Assembly (NCBI GenBank): GCA_041483455.1
Contig: JBGPFS010000151.1
Location: 1-6,304, forward strand
From: JBGPFS01 sp041483455
Lineage (GTDB): Bacteria; Chloroflexota; Limnocylindria; Limnocylindrales; CSP1-4
Length of the DNA stretch: 6,304 bases
Reading direction: 5' to 3'
Shown here in pieces: positions 6,000 to 6,304 of the stretch (position 1 is its first letter; every line of letters starts with the position of its first letter). Both the position numbers and the translations under genes were made by a program. Below the pieces are notes generated by a model. The model was not told the DNA's origin and did no database searches. It worked only from the letters and a program-made list of their open reading frames with translations.

Positions 6000-6304
6000 T
6001 CGTCCCACCTCCGGAAGATCAGGGCGGTGTTCTGGCCGCCGAAGCCGAACGAGTTGCTGAGCGCCACCCGGACCTCGCGCTGGCTCGCGACGTTCGGGGT
6101 GAGGTCCAGACCCTTCGCGTATTCGTCGGGCGTCTCGAGGTTGATCGTCGGCGGGATCGTCCCGGTCCGGATCGCCATGATCGTGGTGGCGGCCTCGATC
6201 GCCCCGGCGGCCCCGAGCGCGTGCCCGATCATCGACTTGTTGGCGGTGATGGGGACCCGGCCCGCCGTCGGACCCAGGATCGTCCAGATCGCCTGGAGCT
6301 CGGC
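5996..6304 (-). CDS. fabF: 3-oxoacyl-[acyl-carrier-protein] synthase II (C-terminal part, start beyond the right edge)
   Basis: The last 102 residues of a ketosynthase; the frame is open to base 6304 and the start is outside. FabF condenses malonyl-ACP with the growing acyl-ACP in each elongation round. Visible are NKSMIGHALGAAGAIEA (22-38 of the fragment), holding the active-site Lys23 and His28 that correspond to Lys335 and His340 of E. coli FabF, then PPTINLETPDE (51-61) and the glycine-rich NSFGFGGQN (84-92). The nucleophilic cysteine lies in the missing part. About a quarter of a usual 410-residue enzyme is present. Its TGA overlaps the accB GTG by four bases, so it is the upstream member of the coupled operon. 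FabB or a polyketide-type ketosynthase are alternatives, but the fatty-acid neighbours favour FabF. Confidence 0.93.
   Translation of the reverse strand, partial: AELQAIWTILGPTAGRVPITANKSMIGHALGAAGAIEAATTIMAIRTGTIPPTINLETPDEYAKGLDLTPNVASQREVRVALSNSFGFGGQNTALIFRRWDE
6007..6012 (-). promoter_or_regulatory. Shine-Dalgarno sequence of accB
   Basis: The minus strand reads GGAGGT here, inside the last codons of fabF and seven bases before the GTG at 5999. It decides between the two in-frame GTG codons at 6008 and 5999, because the 6008 codon overlaps the ribosome site itself. Confidence 0.8.

Noticed and set aside
6006..6008. GTG at 6008 as the accB start
   Set aside because: It overlaps the GGAGGT that serves as ribosome site for the GTG at 5999, and 5999 gives the same four-base overlap seen at the other junctions of the operon.
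1..6304. Search for CRISPR arrays, defence or toxin genes, tRNA/rRNA, insertion sequences and phage genes
   Set aside because: No spaced repeats, transposase motifs, terminal inverted repeats or RNA-gene signatures were seen, and essentially every base is occupied by glycan or fatty-acid genes.

Overview
The window is GC-rich, almost gap-free bacterial chromosome. It has two functional blocks that meet tail to tail at about 3420. Codon third positions are overwhelmingly G or C. Together with the style of the glycosyltransferases and the fatty-acid gene order, this suggests a high-GC Chloroflexota (Limnocylindria-like) or actinobacterial genome. That placement is inference, not demonstrated.

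Left block (1-3417), surface-glycan assembly: a glycosyltransferase on the minus strand runs off the left edge. Its start codon lies one base from the start of a second, plus-strand glycosyltransferase of the DUF1972/GT4 rhamnosyltransferase type (385-1476). After a 28-base gap come GDP-mannose 4,6-dehydratase (gmd, 1505-2509) and an NAD(P)-dependent reductase (rmd-like, 2506-3417) that overlaps gmd by four bases. Gmd and Rmd together would turn GDP-D-mannose into GDP-D-rhamnose, which the neighbouring glycosyltransferases could use for a D-rhamnose-containing polysaccharide or glycolipid. gmd has a TATACT box six bases before its ATG and no Shine-Dalgarno sequence, so it looks leaderless.

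Right block (3425-6304, all minus strand), type II fatty-acid synthesis: in order of transcription, fabF (3' end only), accB (biotin carboxyl carrier protein), fabH (initiating ketoacyl-ACP synthase III) and fabG (ketoacyl-ACP reductase). Each stop codon overlaps the next start by four bases (GTGA, GTGA, ATGA), and each internal start has a good Shine-Dalgarno sequence, so this is one tightly coupled operon. AccB carries biotin for malonyl-CoA formation, FabH primes the chain, FabF extends it and FabG reduces the product. FabH has an unusual C-terminal extension of about 69 residues.

There is no RNA gene, mobile element, CRISPR array or phage gene, and no gene-free stretch longer than 28 bases. 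I found no evidence of a wholly new system. The points most worth checking are the divergent start codons, the leaderless gmd promoter and the FabH tail.
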